From: Delphinapterus leucas
Lineage: Eukaryota > Chordata > Mammalia > Artiodactyla > Monodontidae
Length of the DNA stretch: 64,000 nt
NCBI RefSeq assembly: GCF_002288925.2
Contig: NW_022097993.1
Location: forward strand, 11,429,443 to 11,493,442
Direction of reading: 5' to 3'
The position numbers and the translations under genes are program-made. The notes beneath the pieces were generated by a model that worked only from the letters and a program-made list of their open reading frames with translations, was not told the origin of the DNA and made no database searches. Of the stretch, positions 61,306-64,000 are shown piece after piece (the first letter of the stretch is position 1; every line of letters begins with the position of its first letter).

Positions 61306-61440
61306 TAGAATGTTAAATTTGACAGACTCTTAGAGACCCTCCATCTCATAGAATGTTAAATTTGACAGACTCTTAGGGACCCTCCATCTCATCATAACCC
61401 CTCATTTTGCAGACAAATAAATTGAATCCCAGAGTGCCAC
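61306..61440. repeat. 43-bp tandem duplication within an ancient repeat
   Basis: TAGAATGTTAAATTTGACAG...CCATCTCA occurs at 61306-61348 and again at 61349-61391 with a single A/G difference. The following CCCCTCATTTTGCAGACAAA...GAATCCCAGAG resembles the common end of an old mammal-wide repeat. Confidence 0.85.
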
Positions 61441-62375
61441 TGGTGAATTGAATAAAGTCATTGCTTAAAAAAAAGACAAGCATCACTGCCATAATCCCCC
61501 TTCAAATGGACATTGTGGAACGAACACCATGTGGCATGGGGCACTGGCACACTGTATTCTCGTGTTGGGAGCATCTCTATGACGTTCTCTTTTTTCATCT
61601 AACATAATCACCTCAAAAGTGAGGACTTAGCCTTGTGTAATCATTATTCTGGGAACAACTGAATAAAAATAACCGATAGCTGTTAAAGAACATTGATGTA
61701 GCTTAAATCAGTCATTGGGGACCAATTTGCAAAGTCAATTTTAATGTAGAGGTAAATATTGAAGATAGACAAAGATTTCTAAATGTGCTGAGAATGGAGA
61801 ACAAAATACAGTGCAAAACGTCTACACGTACAATTGTCATCAAACTAGTATCATCCAAGTACCTTACTCAAAACAACTTTTGCTTTTTATTATCTCATAA
61901 TTCTCTTTTCAAGGTCCCTGCCAATAGGCCACTATAAAATGACATATGAGAAAAGATGTTAGGAAATGGGGCATTTAGATTAAGACTGAGATGCACAGTT
62001 AGCCTCCTTCGCCCCAAAGGTTGCCTGCTTCACCATTGTGGTAGCAGCTCAGTGCTATTGGCAAAGGTCCCCAGTACAGGACATGGTTGCTAATTTGGTG
62101 ATGCAATACTTAATACTGTTAAGCAAGGGAGAGAAAAGGGAAATCTTATAAACACAAATTAATGTCGACTAGCAATTGTGCATTTAATCTCCTCAAACTA
62201 ATTAAATGAACCAAAAGGCTTTTCTTCTTGTTCAGATGCTTTTAACATAACAGCCTTTGGTTAATTTTAACAAAATTAACATTTGGCAGTTAAACAGTAT
62301 CAATGAAAAGTCACTTCATAGGTTCTCGGGGTTTTCTTAAGAAAAGATTGGCACTTTCCTGGGTCAATACGGTAC

Positions 62376-62429
62376 CTTTTCTCCTTTTGGGCCAGGTGGA
62401 CCATGCGGACCCACGTCACCTTTCAAACC
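62376..62429 (-). CDS. COL19A1: Collagen triple-helix exon (54 bp), probably COL19A1
   Basis: Eighteen codons on the minus strand read GLKGDVGPHGPPGPKGEK, six perfect Gly-X-Y triplets with typical Lys-Gly-Glu/Asp charged pairs. The exon starts with a complete glycine codon and has the classic 54-bp collagen length. Upstream on the minus strand is a pyrimidine-rich tract ending TTTGCACAG; downstream the donor is GTACCGTATT, which is acceptable but weaker than the GTAAGT of the other two exons. It is the most 5' of the three exons here and joins in phase 0 to the exon at 60302-60337. The product would be secreted and form part of a trimeric collagen rod. The gene name comes from remembered similarity to human COL19A1 around the ALT interruption; another FACIT or non-fibrillar collagen is the alternative. 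Confidence 0.85.
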
Positions 62430-63920
62430 CTGTGCAAAGAACACAGCCAATGTGATTTCTATACACAGTTCACAGAAAGCTGCAATTTCGAACAAGTCAT
62501 TAGTTGCAAAATAAATCATAATTTACTGAACTCCCAAATCTCATCTTCAGTGTGTAGTATAGAAAAACTGGCTCTAAAATGATATACCACATCTGCGCTG
62601 TGGTGGGTACAGATACATTAAATCAGTGTGAGGCCGCAATACTGCATATTTGTGCAACTTTGCTTCCTGCTAAAATTACATTAATTCACCATCTGGGAGA
62701 ACATCATTTAGGTCTATGTGAGCTTCTAAGTATCCACTTGGGCCTAAATTTGTGGATGTTGTAAATACCTCTGATTTAGCATTGATTTGGCCTTTATAAA
62801 GCTTGCCCCCAAAATTCAAGATTTAAATCAAAAACATTTTTTGTCTCTATCGAGAAATCTAATTGTGGGGAGGGGAAGGGATGAAGGATGTATTCTTTTC
62901 CCATCCCTCACAAAGCTGGAGCTAAAATGCAATCTCTCTCCTGTTTTATGGTTTAGTTTTCTAACTCCTATTTCTTTTTTTTAACCTGGATTTATAAAGC
63001 TATCAAATAAAACTATATAAGACATAGACAGCATATCAGGTAAATATATTCATGAGTCTTCTGAACTCTTGGGTGTTTTAGTAGGTATTTGGTTGATCTG
63101 ATTCAGAAATGACAGCTGTCAGGAACACCACAATAGATTTCACTGGAGGAGATCAGTGCTACAGTTGAATGTATTCACAGTGTAAACAGAAAGAAAATTA
63201 GATAGACACGTCCCAACTGTATGGTAAATAGGAATAAATATCTTTGCTCAGCCTTAATTTAACACATTGGGTGAGGGAAGAACAATAATGGAAAAAAGAA
63301 ATATTCTGAAGCCACAGAATGCACAGTAAATCCAAGCATCTTACTGTTCCTAGCTGAGGCATCCAGCTCTTACTGTTCTGACATTTTGTGGTGAATAAAC
63401 AATGCCAAATGCCATCACTTGTAGCTACTCGATGTAGAAGCTGAGGATGAATTTAAAGCAACAAAAGTAAACGAGATATTTAAAATAATCTTGTTACAAA
63501 GAATATGTGAAAACTGTAGCCTTATACTTTAAGAAAAAAAATTTAATGGGTGAAAACATCTATTCAATCATTGGTTAAAACAAACACCTTTGTGGTGCAT
63601 AAACAACTTTGTGGATAAAATTCATAGCTATGTTCCTTCCATCATTACCTCCAGATGTTTATAGAACAAGGATGAGTGAAAAATTAAATCATATTTGACA
63701 TGTGATATTCTCTTTATTATTTAAAATACCCATTCTTTCCCAAATCAAGCAACACATACTCTATTTATACACGCCGCTGGAGTAAAACTTGGCATCAACA
63801 TATTCTGAACACTTGTGGAAAGAAAACAGCTATTTTTGTGATTATGGTTTATTCTTAGTTCGCTCATGCATTTATTCAGTAGACATTTACTGGATACCCT
63901 CTGTGCAGTCACCCCTACAG
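62430..63920. other. Unique intron sequence upstream of the collagen exon
   Basis: No further collagen exon is visible from here to the window edge. Composition is AT-rich and no repeat family is clear. Short open frames at 62579-62984 are unsupported. Confidence 0.5.
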
Positions 63921-63924
63921 TTGT

Positions 63925-64000
63925 CAGATCTGTACTGCCCAATAGGTGGCCCTGGGCCTCATGTAGCTTTTCACCCTTGGAACGTGGCTAGTCTGAATGG
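63925..64000. repeat. Probable DNA-transposon fossil, cut by window edge
   Basis: The segment ATCTGTACTGCCCAATAGGT ... GAACGTGGCTAGTCTGAATG resembles a common mammalian non-autonomous DNA transposon with a 'tgtggctagt' motif. Family name uncertain, and only one end is in the window. Confidence 0.4.

Larger units (their letters stand above)
60338..62375 (-). other. 2,038-bp collagen intron
   Basis: This intron separates the 54-bp and 36-bp collagen exons. It begins GTACCG at the exon 62376-62429 side and ends with TTTTAG before 60337. It holds an L1 3' remnant (about 61078-61286) and a duplicated 43-bp unit in an ancient repeat (61306-61391). The rest looks unique. Confidence 0.75.

Noticed and set aside
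1..64000. CRISPR array, operon, phage or integrative element
   Set aside because: No spaced identical repeats, no dense gene arrangement and no bacterial-type genes; spliced exons, L1s and SINEs show vertebrate nuclear DNA.

Overview
This is a stretch of mammalian nuclear DNA, almost entirely intronic, from a whale or dolphin lineage. The organism call rests on repeats. Several insertions match the tRNA-derived CHR-type SINE (about 210 bp, starting GGCTTCCCTGGTGG and ending in a run of A) that is abundant in cetaceans, and the L1 elements look like the cetartiodactyl type. There are no bacterial, plasmid or phage features. The long open frames in the window nearly all lie in L1, SINE or other repeat DNA.

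One host gene is visible, on the minus strand. Three short exons at 62376-62429 (54 bp), 60302-60337 (36 bp) and 20984-21037 (54 bp) each start with a whole glycine codon, encode Gly-X-Y repeats and have AG/GT splice sites. Read in transcript order they give 16 collagen codon triplets with one imperfection (Ala-Leu-Thr in place of Gly-X-Y). From memory of the family this best fits COL19A1, a FACIT-type collagen with very long introns. The collagen call is firm; the gene name is probable. The introns are 2,038 bp and 39,264 bp, and the outer introns run off both ends of the window.

Layout: 1-632 is the 5' end of an L1 running off the left edge. 3.7-4.0 kb holds a CHR SINE. 5.1-11.8 kb is an old sense-strand L1 that carries a small retrocopy and an unusual GC-rich repeated block between its ORFs. 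12.2-14.1 kb has two CHR SINEs, one split by a 100-N assembly gap. 14.8-15.4 and 18.35-19.4 kb are L1 3' fragments. 19.9-22.5 kb has MIR and L2 fossils around the first exon. 22.6-29.6 kb is a nearly full-length young L1 with target-site duplications, itself hit by a CHR SINE. 29.6-35.6 kb is AT-rich unique intron. 35.9-41.4 kb is a minus-strand L1 with an exact 356-bp tandem duplication. 42.1-42.9 kb is a twin-primed (partly inverted) L1. 44.6-45.4 kb is a decayed endogenous-retrovirus-like remnant. 48.97-58.72 kb is two minus-strand L1s joined head to tail, with three further insertions inside. 58.7-64 kb is mostly unique intron with the two upstream collagen exons.

L1 DNA makes up roughly 58% of the 39-kb intron. 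I found no CRISPR array, operon or new enzyme system. The most interesting items are structural: the collapsed-looking assembly gap, the exact tandem duplication, the twin-primed L1, the retrocopy of an unidentified 3' UTR, and a Tigger-like MITE with intact ends and TA duplication.
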